Shown piece by piece: positions 17,210-25,381 of a stretch of DNA of 64,000 nt. Position 1 is the stretch's first letter, and every line of letters starts with the position of its first letter. The position numbers and the translations under genes were made by a program. The stretch comes from Sulfurimonas sp. Lineage in GTDB: Bacteria; Campylobacterota; Campylobacteria; Campylobacterales; Sulfurimonadaceae. The DNA lies in NCBI RefSeq assembly GCF_026196735.1, contig NZ_JAPHUF010000012.1, positions 124,001 through 188,000 on the forward strand, read 5' to 3'. Under the pieces are notes generated by a model, which was not told the DNA's origin, did no database searches, and worked only from the letters and a program-made list of their open reading frames with translations.

Positions 17210-18193
17210 TTAAATTAATTTGTTATTTATAAGCGTTTTTTGCTTGTTTTTAGCCCTTTTGGCTACTTGTTCGTCCTGAATGTGCTGTGCAATATTTAAG
17301 ACTTCTAAAACCTCGTTTTTTAGCATAATTTCAATTTCATCAGCTAATGGGTGATTATTTTCTGTGATACTCTTTATTCGTTCTTTCTCAAGCTCTCTTA
17401 TAAGTAAGACCTTGTTTTGTGCATTGGAATCAAAGCTATGCCAAATATAGTTGGGGAATTGCAATAAGCTCGTAAATTTTTTCTTGTGTGAATACCTAAA
17501 ATTATTATCTTTGAGATATGTACCCCATTTATCTTGAAGCTTCTGTACACCATTTTCTCGTATCATCTCATACTTAATTTGCTTATTTCCATGCTCATCA
17601 AGTAGATACTTGCTTTTTTGCTTTCCTCGGTTATGTTTTAAAAAAACTGGATTACCATCAGAAGTTAAAAAAGGCTCACCTTTTTTCTTTGGATTAAACT
17701 CATCATTAAAATTAAAAGATTGTTCTTCTTGATTCCAGCCTGAAAAAACTAAGTGAAAGTGAGGGTTCTTTTCATCTCCATGATACACATAAGATAAAAG
17801 CTCGAACTTCTTTTCAAGAGGCTGCTCTTCTAAAAACTCATCAATGAGTGCTTTATGCTGTAATACATCAAAGCTATTTATTTCATCTTCTGTTAAATCC
17901 TGAAAATCAAAAACAAGTTCAAATGCTCCAACACTATTCGAACGATGTGGCTTCTCTTTTATTTTCTTGATTTGCTCAAAACTCATTCTTTTAAAATATA
18001 CATTCTTATATGAATTCTCTTCGTTGATGTTTGTTCTTTGCTTTGATTTCATCTCATAACGATGATTGATTTCTAATCGCTCATTATGTTTTTTTGTCGC
18101 CGCCAAAGAATTATTATCGACACCTCGAACTAAGCCGTTCTTAGTTTTAGTATCAGCAAAATTTCTTTTTTCTATCCGTAAAACTGCTGTCAT
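17210..18193 (-). CDS. MobV-family (Pre/Mob) relaxase
   Basis: This mobilisation relaxase of 327 residues would nick the element at oriT and lead the strand into a recipient through a helper conjugation machine. The start is the ATG at 18193 because a GGAGGT ribosome binding site lies 8 bp before it; an ATG six codons upstream lacks one. MobV hallmarks are the N-terminal TAVLRIEKRN strand, KKHNERLEINHRYEMKSKQRTN, and the metal site YHGDEKNPHFHLVFSG with the H-x-D-E-x2-PH-x-H pattern. The C-terminal third is helical. The first gene of a three-gene mobilisation operon, it is preceded by a possible oriT at 18249-18305. Confidence 0.88.
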   Translation of the reverse strand: MTAVLRIEKRNFADTKTKNGLVRGVDNNSLAATKKHNERLEINHRYEMKSKQRTNINEENSYKNVYFKRMSFEQIKKIKEKPHRSNSVGAFELVFDFQDLTEDEINSFDVLQHKALIDEFLEEQPLEKKFELLSYVYHGDEKNPHFHLVFSGWNQEEQSFNFNDEFNPKKKGEPFLTSDGNPVFLKHNRGKQKSKYLLDEHGNKQIKYEMIRENGVQKLQDKWGTYLKDNNFRYSHKKKFTSLLQFPNYIWHSFDSNAQNKVLLIRELEKERIKSITENNHPLADEIEIMLKNEVLEVLNIAQHIQDEQVAKRAKNKQKTLINNKLI

Positions 18194-18248
18194 TTTTATA
18201 CCTCCAATCATAGATGAGTATAATTGGGATTTAAAAAAAATGCTTTTA

Positions 18249-18305
18249 TTTCACATGTGAAAGTAAAACCAGTTACACCTTTTCGCAAAATGACGAAAGT
18301 ACTGG
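18249..18305. other. Candidate oriT upstream of the MobV relaxase
   Basis: A perfect 14-bp palindrome (TTTCACATGTGAAA, 18249-18262) is followed by a larger stem-loop, CCAGT (18269-18273) with ACTGG (18301-18305), enclosing an inner CTTTTCG/CGAAAG pair. Inverted repeats just before a relaxase gene are the usual form of oriT. The nick sequence was not matched to a known MobV site. Alternatively the palindrome could be a regulator's operator. Confidence 0.45.
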
Positions 18306-18321
18306 CACTTGAGCAGTGGGC

Positions 18322-18591
18322 TTATTTATTTTGAAGTTGCGACTTATTATCCAACAATTGGCAGGCAATTTTATTCAATACTGATATATCATAAACTCTT
18401 GCAGTACGAAGGACATCTTCAAATAGTTCATAATGTTCTGTATCTAATTGGCGAGTAATACCTAAGAGGTTTACATCTTTATAATCTTTATGATTAAAAA
18501 TGTTTAATATAACAGCTCTAATATAACTAATAGCCGAATAGCCTTGTTTTACATCTAATATAAGTTCTAATCCACCATTATCTAATTTCAT
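18322..18591 (-). CDS. Small uncharacterised element protein (89 residues)
   Basis: The family is not recognised. The protein is soluble, acidic to neutral and mostly helical (ILDVKQGYSAISYIRAVILNIFNH, then DTEHYELFEDVLRTARVYDISVLNKIACQLLD). It has no membrane segment or metal motif. It sits between the relaxase operon and the excisionase-like gene, reading leftward from a 190-bp region with several CTTAA repeats. A role as a regulator or antitoxin-like partner is possible by size and position only. Confidence 0.6.
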   Translation of the reverse strand: MKLDNGGLELILDVKQGYSAISYIRAVILNIFNHKDYKDVNLLGITRQLDTEHYELFEDVLRTARVYDISVLNKIACQLLDNKSQLQNK

Positions 18592-18783
18592 AACAATTCC
18601 TTTAATCTTAAGTAAATCTTAATAAAATATTAACAGAAACTTAAACTTATGTCAAGCTTAAATAAAGAAAGTTTTGTAGTTATATTTTATGAATCAATTT
18701 TAGAGATATGGGAATACTCTTATTAAATATGATAAAATTTGCTTATGGGAAAATGAATAAATTGTGAAATATAGGATTTTTAT
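18592..18783. promoter_or_regulatory. Divergent regulatory region of the element
   Basis: This 190-bp region separates divergent element genes. It contains an extended -10 (TG-A-TAAAAT, 18730-18738) facing the excisionase-like gene, and several CTTAA motifs between about 18605 and 18665 (for example in CTTAAGTAAATCTTAAT and AACTTAAACTTATG) that could be operator or iteron repeats. No terminator or RNA gene was seen. Confidence 0.4.
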
Positions 18784-19125
18784 ATGATAGAGTCAAAAGA
18801 AGTAAGTTCATTGGACAGTGACAAAATTAAATTAATTAGACAACAGTCAAAAGTATCATCATTGATAAAAGCACTTAACGAGCAAAAAAGCAAAAGTGAG
18901 AGTTTAGAAAAAAAATCTCAAGAAGTTAATATGACAAAAATACAATCAAAAAATAATATTACAGTAAAAGAGTTTGCAGAAATATATAATATATCTAAGA
19001 CTTCGCAACAAAACTATAGAGCAAGATTGCATGACCCTTTACCTTTTCATCAAAAAGTTGAAGGTGGAAAGATTGTATATGTTGTTAAAGAAGTGGAGCA
19101 GTGGCTTGAAAATCAACATAAATAA
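18784..19125 (+). CDS. Excisionase-like winged-helix DNA-binding protein
   Basis: This is a 113-residue protein. The N-terminal half is a charged, probably helical segment (KIKLIRQQSKVSSLIKALNEQKSKSESLEKK). The C-terminal half, about residues 58-112, has the compact MerR/Xis-type winged helix: NITVKEFAEIYNISKTSQQNYRAR as helix-turn-helix, a short wing (VEGGKIVYVV) and a final helix KEVEQWLENQHK. Proteins of this shape act as recombination directionality factors or regulators of integrated elements. Its position beside the right attachment site and arm repeats, opposite the integrase end, supports an excisionase role. The long N-terminal extension is unusual for Xis. Confidence 0.7.
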   Translation: MIESKEVSSLDSDKIKLIRQQSKVSSLIKALNEQKSKSESLEKKSQEVNMTKIQSKNNITVKEFAEIYNISKTSQQNYRARLHDPLPFHQKVEGGKIVYVVKEVEQWLENQHK

Positions 19126-19140
19126 TAAAGAAAGGAATTC

Positions 19141-19200
19141 AATTTTGAACCATTTTGAATTAATAAGTATCATTCTAACTTGTATAAAAAATTGTATAAT
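19141..19200 (+). repeat. Right arm-site repeat of the element
   Basis: AATTTTGAACCA (19141-19152) and the paired TTGTAT module (19180-19200) repeat the left arm region (10306-10365) in the same orientation and with the same 39-bp spacing. The middle part has diverged. It lies 58 bp inside the right core. Confidence 0.7.
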
Positions 19201-19258
19201 AAATTTATTAACACTCGAAAAATCCCTAAATAAAGGCATATATTTTAATAAAATACAT

Positions 19259-19269
19259 ATGTGGGGTAA
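19259..19269 (+). repeat. Right attachment core (attR) of the integrated element
   Basis: ATGTGGGGTAA is identical to the left core at 10215-10225. The surrounding frame still reads K-I-H-M-W-G-N-G-L then TAG, so this is the displaced original 3' end of the 9741-10235 gene. From here to the gdhA start at 19410 the sequence is A/T-rich host intergenic DNA with no other recognisable feature. Confidence 0.85.
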
Positions 19270-19409
19270 CGGCTTATAGATATTTCTCTAATGTAGAGTA
19301 TATATTAACTTAATACTTCCTTATACAATAAGATTATATTAATTAAAATTAAGATATTATTAAAAATAGAGTTTTTACAACACTCAAAATTTATAATTAG
19401 GAAGTATAT

Positions 19410-20762
19410 ATGCCATATGTAAAAGAAGTTTTTGAATATTTAAAGAGATCTAGCCCATCTCAAAAAGAGTTTTATCAGGCTGCTGAAGAGGTACTTGAAT
19501 CACTTAGACCTTTAATGATTAAATACCCAAAATATAGAGATCATAAAATTATAGAGAGAATTGTTGAACCTGAGAGACAGATACTGTTTCGTGTAAACTG
19601 GGTTGATGACAATGGTGAAATTCAAGTAAATAAAGGTTACAGAATAGAGTTTAATTCTGCGTTAGGACCATATAAAGGTGGTTTAAGATTTCATCCAAGC
19701 GTAAATGCAGGTGTTATTAAGTTCTTAGGTTTTGAGCAAATTTTCAAAAATGCCTTATCTGGTCTTCAAATCGGTGGTGGTAAAGGTGGAAGTGACTTTG
19801 ACCCTAAAGGAAAATCTGACAATGAAGTTATGAGATTTTGTCAAGCATTTATGAGTGAATTATACAGACATATTGGTGCAAATACTGATGTTCCTGCCGG
19901 AGATATCGGTGTTGGTGCGAGAGAAATTGGCTATATGTTTGGAATGTATAAAAAACTTGCAAACAGATATGAAGGTGTTTTAACTGGAAAATCACTTAAG
20001 TGGGGTGGCTCGCTAGTAAGAACTGAGGCTACAGGTTATGGTGCGGTTTACTTTGCTAAGTACATGCTTGAAGGTAGAGGCGAAACTCTTGAAGGCAAGA
20101 AATGTGTAGTTTCTGGAAGTGGAAATGTTTCTATCTATACTATAGAAAAACTTTACCATCTTGGAGCTATACCTGTTACATGTAGTGACTCAAATGGTAT
20201 GATTTATGACGAAGAGGGAATCGACTTAACACTTCTAAAAGAGTTAAAAGAAGCAAGCAGACAGAGACTTACTGAGTATGTAAAACACAGACCAAATGCA
20301 AAATATACTCCTATTGAAGAGTATCCTGAGGGTTGTAACGGTGTTTACACTGTTCCTTGTTATGCAGCATTTCCAAGTGCAACTCAAAATGAGTTAAATC
20401 TAAAAGATGCTAAAAACCTTCTTGACAACAATTGTTTTTGTATAAGTGAAGGTGCAAACATGCCTTCAACTCCTGAAGCTGTAGATCTTTTTGTCGAGTC
20501 AAAAATCTGTTATGGTCCAGGTAAAGCTGCAAATGCTGGTGGTGTTTCAGTTAGTCAACTTGAGATGGCACAAAACGCTTCAATGGTGAACTGGACTTTT
20601 GAAGAAGTAGATGCAAAACTAGACCAAATTATGAAAAACATTTATGATAGTGCTAGTGAGACTGCAGCTGAATTTGGAGAGCCTACAAACTTAGTTTTAG
20701 GTGCAAATATAGCAGGTTTCAAAAAAGTAGCAGATGCTATGATAGAGCAAGGTTTAGTTTAA
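19410..20762 (+). CDS. gdhA: NADP-type glutamate dehydrogenase
   Basis: This enzyme makes glutamate from 2-oxoglutarate, ammonia and NAD(P)H and assimilates nitrogen in the cytosol. The 450-residue length matches the hexameric bacterial GdhA. Signatures include RVNWVDDNGEIQVNKGYRIEFNSALGPYKGGLRFHPSVN, the catalytic lysine in GGGKGGSDFDPKGK, NTDVPAGDIGVGAREIGYMFG, and the nucleotide-binding CVVSGSGNVSIYTIEKL. A TAGGAAG ribosome binding site precedes the ATG. Before the element inserted, this gene would have been close downstream of the luxS-linked genes. The coenzyme preference is inferred from family resemblance. Confidence 0.96.
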   Translation: MPYVKEVFEYLKRSSPSQKEFYQAAEEVLESLRPLMIKYPKYRDHKIIERIVEPERQILFRVNWVDDNGEIQVNKGYRIEFNSALGPYKGGLRFHPSVNAGVIKFLGFEQIFKNALSGLQIGGGKGGSDFDPKGKSDNEVMRFCQAFMSELYRHIGANTDVPAGDIGVGAREIGYMFGMYKKLANRYEGVLTGKSLKWGGSLVRTEATGYGAVYFAKYMLEGRGETLEGKKCVVSGSGNVSIYTIEKLYHLGAIPVTCSDSNGMIYDEEGIDLTLLKELKEASRQRLTEYVKHRPNAKYTPIEEYPEGCNGVYTVPCYAAFPSATQNELNLKDAKNLLDNNCFCISEGANMPSTPEAVDLFVESKICYGPGKAANAGGVSVSQLEMAQNASMVNWTFEEVDAKLDQIMKNIYDSASETAAEFGEPTNLVLGANIAGFKKVADAMIEQGLV

Positions 20763-20773
20763 AAACCAAAATA

Positions 20774-21526
20774 ATGAGTAATTTTGATGATGAATTTCAC
20801 AAGATTACTCTGAGTGGGGATGGTTCGTACACGGCTTATTCAAAAGAGTATGACGAACATTATCACTCAACAAAAGATGGTGCACTTAGTGAGTCTCTTT
20901 ATAAACATGTGTATCCAGCCTTTAAAATCAAACAAAACAAAGAGAGTATAAACATACTAGACATCTGTTTTGGTCTTGGTTTTAACACCTTGGCAACTGT
21001 CTATCATCATAAAAAAAATAATCTTACATGTAAACTAAATATCTTTTCCCCTGAACTTGATGCCTCTTTAGTAAAAGCACTCGTTGACTTCACTTATCCA
21101 AAAGAGTTTGATGAGTTTGGGCATATTATTTTAGAGTTAGTAAATCACGGTAGTTACACGGATGAGTATCTACATGTAGAACTCTTTTTGGGTGACGCAA
21201 GAGAGTATGTAAAAAAATTTGAAAATAAATTTGACATAGTGTATCAAGACGCATTTTCCCCATCAACAAATCAGACTCTTTGGACAAAAGAGTATTTTAA
21301 CGATATAAAAAATTCTATGAAGCAAGATGGAGTTTTAACTACATATTCGACGGCACTTGCCACACGGCTCGCTCTTTATGAGAATGGTTTTAATGTTTAT
21401 GTAAACAGCGGTAAAGATTTTAGGAATGCAACGGTTGCGTCTTTGAAAGAACTCGATGAGTTTGTACATGTAGATATGAAACATAAAATTTCATGCAATC
21501 CACATGTTAAACCTTTAATGGACTAA
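20774..21526 (+). CDS. mnmD: tRNA mnm5s2U methyltransferase, MnmD-type (MnmC N-domain only)
   Basis: This SAM-dependent methyltransferase of 250 residues corresponds to the N-terminal half of E. coli MnmC, which completes 5-methylaminomethyl-2-thiouridine at the wobble position of tRNA. Visible motifs are the SAM site ILDICFGLGFNTLATVYH, DIVYQDAFSPSTNQTLWT, and VLTTYSTALATRLALYENGF ending in the FRNATVASL block. The C-terminal oxidoreductase domain of bifunctional MnmC is absent, so another enzyme or no second step is used. It follows gdhA by 11 bp and may share its transcript. Elsewhere in the window, mnmG acts earlier in the same modification pathway. Confidence 0.88.
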   Translation: MSNFDDEFHKITLSGDGSYTAYSKEYDEHYHSTKDGALSESLYKHVYPAFKIKQNKESINILDICFGLGFNTLATVYHHKKNNLTCKLNIFSPELDASLVKALVDFTYPKEFDEFGHIILELVNHGSYTDEYLHVELFLGDAREYVKKFENKFDIVYQDAFSPSTNQTLWTKEYFNDIKNSMKQDGVLTTYSTALATRLALYENGFNVYVNSGKDFRNATVASLKELDEFVHVDMKHKISCNPHVKPLMD

Positions 21527-21532
21527 AAAGGA

Positions 21533-23749
21533 CTAAGTATTAAACTTGTCAAGCTGAGTTTTAAGAGTTTGACTGATGCTGTAGAGTTCATTTGAACTTG
21601 TTGATATATTCATAGCATTCTCTCTATTTTGATTAACAATTTTATCAATTGACTCAATATTATCTAAAACCTGTTTTGCTTTTTCTTGAACTTCTTGTGT
21701 GTTTTGCAGGGATGAAGAAGCCAAATCAGCAGTTGTTGTAATGATATCTTTTGTACTTTGAAGTTTCTCTCTCATCATCTCTGAGTCATCGCTAAGTGCT
21801 CTTGTTTTTTCTACATTGTGATTCATCTGATTGCTCGCATCCGTGATAGATTGAATGATGACACTAATATTTGCATGAATCTCACCTATTGCTTTTTGAG
21901 TACTCTCTGCTAGTTTTCTAACTTCATCAGCAACAACTGCGAAGCCTCTTCCATGTTCACCGGCTCTTGCTGCTTCGATTGCGGCATTTAAGGCGAGTAA
22001 GTTCGTTTTATCTGCAATGTCTTCTATGATTCCAAGAACATCACTAATCTTTTGGGCATCGTTTGTCAGCTGGTTCAGATGAGAAGCAATATCCTCTTCA
22101 ATTTGAGCATTAAGTTGAATCTTGTCGACTATATCTAAAACATTTTCTTGTAGGTTTTGTAAATTATCTTCTGCTTGAGTTGTAACTTCTTGAGTTTTGT
22201 GAACATTTTGTGCAGTAGTTGAGAGTTGAGTTTCCATCTCATCGCTCATCCCTTTTGTTGCATGTACAAGGTCAAATTCTTTTTGAGCTCCATCACTAAT
22301 AGAGGCTGCGCTGTTTTTCATATTTTCTGTATGTTCATTGTTCTTTTTGGATGAAGCCTTAGCTTCATTTAGCACCTCTTGCACCTCTTGCAATAGCCTT
22401 GTGAAGGCTGTAGCTACCTCACCAAGTTCGTCTCTGTGTTTATGCTGTAAATTTGCATGTGATAAGTCAAGAGAGTTTAATGTTTGCACCATATTGTCTT
22501 TGATAGTGTTGATAGATTCTTTTATAAATGCATATAGACGAAGATTTAACTGTGTTGATACAAGTATGAAAAATACAATCAAAATAAGTATATCGTAGAA
22601 GCTTTTTAGTAAGTCGTATGAAGTTTCATTGTAGATAAATTTGATTTTAGCATTTACTTTTTGCTTAATCATGTTAAATTCTCTATTTATTATGCCACTA
22701 GTAAGAGCCCAGTCATTTGAGGCTAAAGTATGCAATGTGTTTATATTTTCATTCATATAGGCTTGTTCTAGTTTATTTAAAAGAGGTTTTGCATTTTGGT
22801 ATTCAGCTATTATTTTTTCAAAAGAGGTTTTGATGTCTTCATCAGTGTAAAAAGAGCTTTTTCGTATATCTGCAATAACCCTTTGCAAATTTTTCTTAGT
22901 CTCCACTAAAGATAATCTAGCTCCTTCAAAAGCAACTAATCCTGTTATAGAGTTTGAGAGATTATTTTGGATGGAATTAAAATCATTTATAGCAAGAAGC
23001 AGCTCGTTTTGCGGCTGAAAATAATCTTCATAAATTGTTTTTATAGAATTATTGGCATTGTTAGAAGCGTTTAGGGAGAAGTAGCCAATTACAACCATAC
23101 TTATAGACACGACAAATATGTTGCTCAGTAATTTTTTAGCAATAAGTAAGTTTTCTCTGTTTATTAAAAATTTAAATATAAAATACAGGAGAACAAACAT
23201 AACAAGAGCAAGTGCTACTCTAATGCTAATATGAGTGTAAATATCAGTTTGAAACTCTTCTACTTTTTTTTCTGAAATACTGTTAATACTGTCAACAAAA
23301 AAACCATCTTTTTTCCATTGCGATATGCCGTCTTGCATCCAGTAGACATTTGTGTAACCATCTTTAACGCTTGTAACAGCTGCTTTATACGATTTCCAGC
23401 ATTTTTTACCGTTGCAGTAGAAAATAAGTTGAGATGATTTGTCACTAGGCAGTCTTGAAGTGTTATAAAGATCATTTGAAGTATCAAAATTTACAATTTT
23501 ATTGTCATCTCCGCCTTTTTCATCATAGTAAGCAGAGATAGCTCCAAGAATATGCTCAGCAGCATATTCCGGTACTTTTCGAGTATCGACAAAGATTGCA
23601 CCGCTTTTTTGCATTTGTAAGGCTTTTTGTGGTGATACTACGGTTACGCCATATTGTTTTGCAATTTCAGCATCAGGAGTAAGAGGTTTGGCATAAGCGC
23701 CAATATACAAGATAGTCAATAGGAGAAAAATATTTTTAATAGTCTTCAT
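21533..23749 (-). CDS. Chemoreceptor with N-terminal periplasmic rhodanese domain
   Basis: This methyl-accepting chemotaxis protein of 738 residues has an unusual sensor. A signal-like segment (1-20) is followed by a rhodanese domain of about residues 35-155: [22 protein letters not shown] and the active-site loop [10 protein letters not shown] with C112 as the likely sulfur-carrying cysteine. Transmembrane segments follow at about 174-195 and 207-227, then a helical-bundle region with a [14 protein letters not shown]-like helix, another transmembrane segment near 385-405, a HAMP-like stretch and the signalling tip [23 protein letters not shown]. Rhodaneses handle sulfane sulfur, so the fusion may sense sulfur compounds. 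That function is inferred from domain content and from the proposed sulfur-oxidising lifestyle. Confidence 0.9.
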   Translation of the reverse strand: MKTIKNIFLLLTILYIGAYAKPLTPDAEIAKQYGVTVVSPQKALQMQKSGAIFVDTRKVPEYAAEHILGAISAYYDEKGGDDNKIVNFDTSNDLYNTSRLPSDKSSQLIFYCNGKKCWKSYKAAVTSVKDGYTNVYWMQDGISQWKKDGFFVDSINSISEKKVEEFQTDIYTHISIRVALALVMFVLLYFIFKFLINRENLLIAKKLLSNIFVVSISMVVIGYFSLNASNNANNSIKTIYEDYFQPQNELLLAINDFNSIQNNLSNSITGLVAFEGARLSLVETKKNLQRVIADIRKSSFYTDEDIKTSFEKIIAEYQNAKPLLNKLEQAYMNENINTLHTLASNDWALTSGIINREFNMIKQKVNAKIKFIYNETSYDLLKSFYDILILIVFFILVSTQLNLRLYAFIKESINTIKDNMVQTLNSLDLSHANLQHKHRDELGEVATAFTRLLQEVQEVLNEAKASSKKNNEHTENMKNSAASISDGAQKEFDLVHATKGMSDEMETQLSTTAQNVHKTQEVTTQAEDNLQNLQENVLDIVDKIQLNAQIEEDIASHLNQLTNDAQKISDVLGIIEDIADKTNLLALNAAIEAARAGEHGRGFAVVADEVRKLAESTQKAIGEIHANISVIIQSITDASNQMNHNVEKTRALSDDSEMMREKLQSTKDIITTTADLASSSLQNTQEVQEKAKQVLDNIESIDKIVNQNRENAMNISTSSNELYSISQTLKTQLDKFNT

Positions 23750-23825
23750 AAAGTGTTACCTATTTGATTGAATTTAATAGTAGTATATCAAAAAATAATC
23801 ACATTTTATAAATTGTTTTTAAATT

Positions 23826-24437
23826 TTAATATCTTGCTGTTATTGATTCAACTTCATCCCAAGACAGAGCCTGTTTTTGATGAGAAATAATATGTGAGAC
23901 ATACCTGGCAAACATGTCTGTTTCAATATTTACCTTAGAGCCTTTGCGGTAGTTTTTAAAGAGTGTCTCTTTCATGGTGTGCGGGATGATAGTCAGTCTA
24001 AAGCTGTCAGGGTTTACATCATTTACAGTCAAGCTGACACCATCTACGGTAATAGAGCCTTTTGGAATAATAAAAGGAATAAATTTTTTCTCTACACTGA
24101 TAAAAACATCAAAAGAGTTGCCGTTGTTTTTTATCTCTTTTATAGTCCCTATACAATCTACATGTCCTTGAACTACATGCCCCTCAAATCTGTCACCCAT
24201 CATCATAGCAGGCTCAATATGAACTTCGTTTTTGTAGTTCTCCATTGCCAAGAGTTTTTGACTCTCAGGGGATAGTTCAACACTAAAGCCATCGTTTAAA
24301 ACTTTTATAACAGTAAGACAGGCTCCGTTTATGGCAATAGAATCACCAAGTTTTGCCTTGTGTTTTGCTTTTATACTCAAAGTGCTGCCGGACAGGCTTT
24401 TAACATGGGCGATTTCTCTAATTAGTCCTGTAAAAAT
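23826..24437 (-). CDS. ribE: Riboflavin synthase alpha chain, starting at an AUU codon
   Basis: This enzyme dismutates two molecules of 6,7-dimethyl-8-ribityllumazine to riboflavin. The N-terminal signature FTGLIREIAHV is encoded directly after an ATT codon at 24437. An AAGGGG ribosome binding site lies 5-6 bp before it, and an in-frame TAA stands nine codons upstream with no ATG, GTG or TTG between. The first conventional start (TTG at 24380) would remove 19 conserved residues. With the AUU start the protein has 203 residues, a normal length. The duplicated lumazine-binding halves are visible: GDSIAINGACLTV with GHVVQGHVDCIG, and KGSITVDGVSLTVN. The Sel1-repeat gene lies 24 bp upstream. Confidence 0.92.
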   Translation of the reverse strand: MFTGLIREIAHVKSLSGSTLSIKAKHKAKLGDSIAINGACLTVIKVLNDGFSVELSPESQKLLAMENYKNEVHIEPAMMMGDRFEGHVVQGHVDCIGTIKEIKNNGNSFDVFISVEKKFIPFIIPKGSITVDGVSLTVNDVNPDSFRLTIIPHTMKETLFKNYRKGSKVNIETDMFARYVSHIISHQKQALSWDEVESITARY

Positions 24438-24461
24438 GTTGTCCCCTTTAAAAAACTTTTG

Positions 24462-25148
24462 TTAAAATACAATTTTGCCTTCATCTTGAAGACCTTTGAT
24501 AATCTCTTTAGCTTTGGCATGCCCTTTATAAGCAGCTTGTCTACATAAGTCGAGCGCTTTTTCATGGTCTTGTTCGCAACCGTAACCTTGATCGTAAAGT
24601 TGACCAAGGTTGTAAAGTCCTTGGGCTAAACCACCCTCGGCAGCCTTGCTAAAACATAAAAAACATCTTGCTCTGTCTTGCTGTACACCATGACCATCTT
24701 TATATAAAACACCAAGGTTGTTAAAAGATTCCAAGTGTCCGCGTTTTGCTCCCTCTTCATACCAAAAAGCAGCTTCTGAATAGTTTTGAATACAGCCTAG
24801 ACCACGCTCTAACATAAGTGCGACTTCATACATTGCAGGCGGCACTTCTCTGATGGCTGCTTCCATATGTAAGTCATGCGCTTTAAACTGGTCATGCTCT
24901 ACACCGCCGATACCATTCATATAAAGGATTGCTAAGTTAAAGAGAGCGTAGGGTTGTTTAGCCTCAGCTGCTTTTTCGTATAACTCAAGTGCTTTTTTTT
25001 CATCTTTTTGGCAGCCCTGAGCATTTTGATACATAAACCCAAGTGAAGTTTGAGCATCTGCGTTGCCATCTTCGGCTAGTTTTGTGTACATGTCAAACGC
25101 AGTTTTAAAATCGCCGCTGTTATAAGCTTCATGTGCTTTTTCTATCAT
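24462..25148 (-). CDS. Sel1-repeat (TPR-like) protein
   Basis: This is a soluble 228-residue protein made of about six Sel1-like repeats of 36 residues, each with the A-x2-LG-x-(M/L)-Y-x-(N/K)-G-x-G pattern: ADAQTSLGFMYQNAQG, PYALFNLAILYMNGIG, PPAMYEVALMLERGLG, LESFNNLGVLYKDGHG and AQGLYNLGQLYDQGYG. Such repeats form a curved helical scaffold for protein-protein contacts. Unlike the secreted Sel1 proteins of Helicobacter (Hcp family), it has no signal peptide, and the Cys residues are not in the paired Hcp pattern. It probably shares a transcript with ribE, although no functional link is evident. Confidence 0.88.
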   Translation of the reverse strand: MIEKAHEAYNSGDFKTAFDMYTKLAEDGNADAQTSLGFMYQNAQGCQKDEKKALELYEKAAEAKQPYALFNLAILYMNGIGGVEHDQFKAHDLHMEAAIREVPPAMYEVALMLERGLGCIQNYSEAAFWYEEGAKRGHLESFNNLGVLYKDGHGVQQDRARCFLCFSKAAEGGLAQGLYNLGQLYDQGYGCEQDHEKALDLCRQAAYKGHAKAKEIIKGLQDEGKIVF

Positions 25149-25236
25149 AATTATTAAAAACCTTGTTTAATTTTTCTATTCTCTGTCAAATTATACTTAA
25201 AAATGATAAAATTCGATTTAATAAAAAAGTTGCTAT

Positions 25237-25358
25237 GACTAAATAGCTCTTTAAGCTCATTCTCATAATCACATCCTGTGATTCTTCCGAGGATAAAAAT
25301 CAAAATTCATCCTTGAATTTTTGATGATTTTTATAACCGCTGAAAGAGCTATATAGTC
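25237..25358 (+). repeat. Structured branched repeat, copy 1 (upstream of mnmG)
   Basis: A 20-base outer stem (25237-25256 with 25339-25358, 18 of 20 paired) closes two internal hairpins: AATCACA-TCC-TGTGATT (25267-25283) and a longer AU-rich stem (25293-25334). Junction bases CTCATTCTCA, GAGG-TAAAAATC and AACCGCT are shared with the copy at 57111-57218, although the stems differ in sequence. It occupies much of the 312-bp gap between the Sel1-repeat gene and mnmG, ahead of the likely mnmG promoter. Confidence 0.7.
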
Positions 25359-25381
25359 TTCATAAATATATAAATATTTTC

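Larger units (their letters stand above)
10215..19269 (+). mobile_element. Integrative mobilizable element with kinase/phosphatase cargo
   Basis: A 9 kb element is bounded by 11-bp identical core repeats in the 3' end of a protein-coding gene. Just inside both ends are paired arm-type repeats with the same internal spacing (10306-10365 and 19141-19200). It holds a tyrosine integrase at the left end and an excisionase-like protein at the right end. A mobilisation/replication block (HUH Rep-like protein, membrane coiled-coil protein, MobV relaxase, possible oriT) and two converging cargo operons lie between them. No conjugation (type IV secretion) genes are present, so it would depend on a helper for transfer. 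The region is visibly more A-rich than the flanking host genes. Confidence 0.85.

Noticed and set aside
10215-19269. Integrative conjugative element or prophage
   Set aside because: No type IV secretion, VirB4/VirD4, capsid, terminase or lysis genes are present. The relaxase plus Rep-like content fits a mobilizable element.
18974-19279. Open frame ending in KIHMWGNGL
   Set aside because: It overlaps the excisionase-like gene in another frame and the interior is not protein-like. The shared ending is the displaced 3' end of the attachment gene, not a gene of its own.
23826-24380. Riboflavin synthase starting at TTG 24380
   Set aside because: It would remove the conserved FTGLIREIAHV segment, which is in frame just upstream after an ATT codon.
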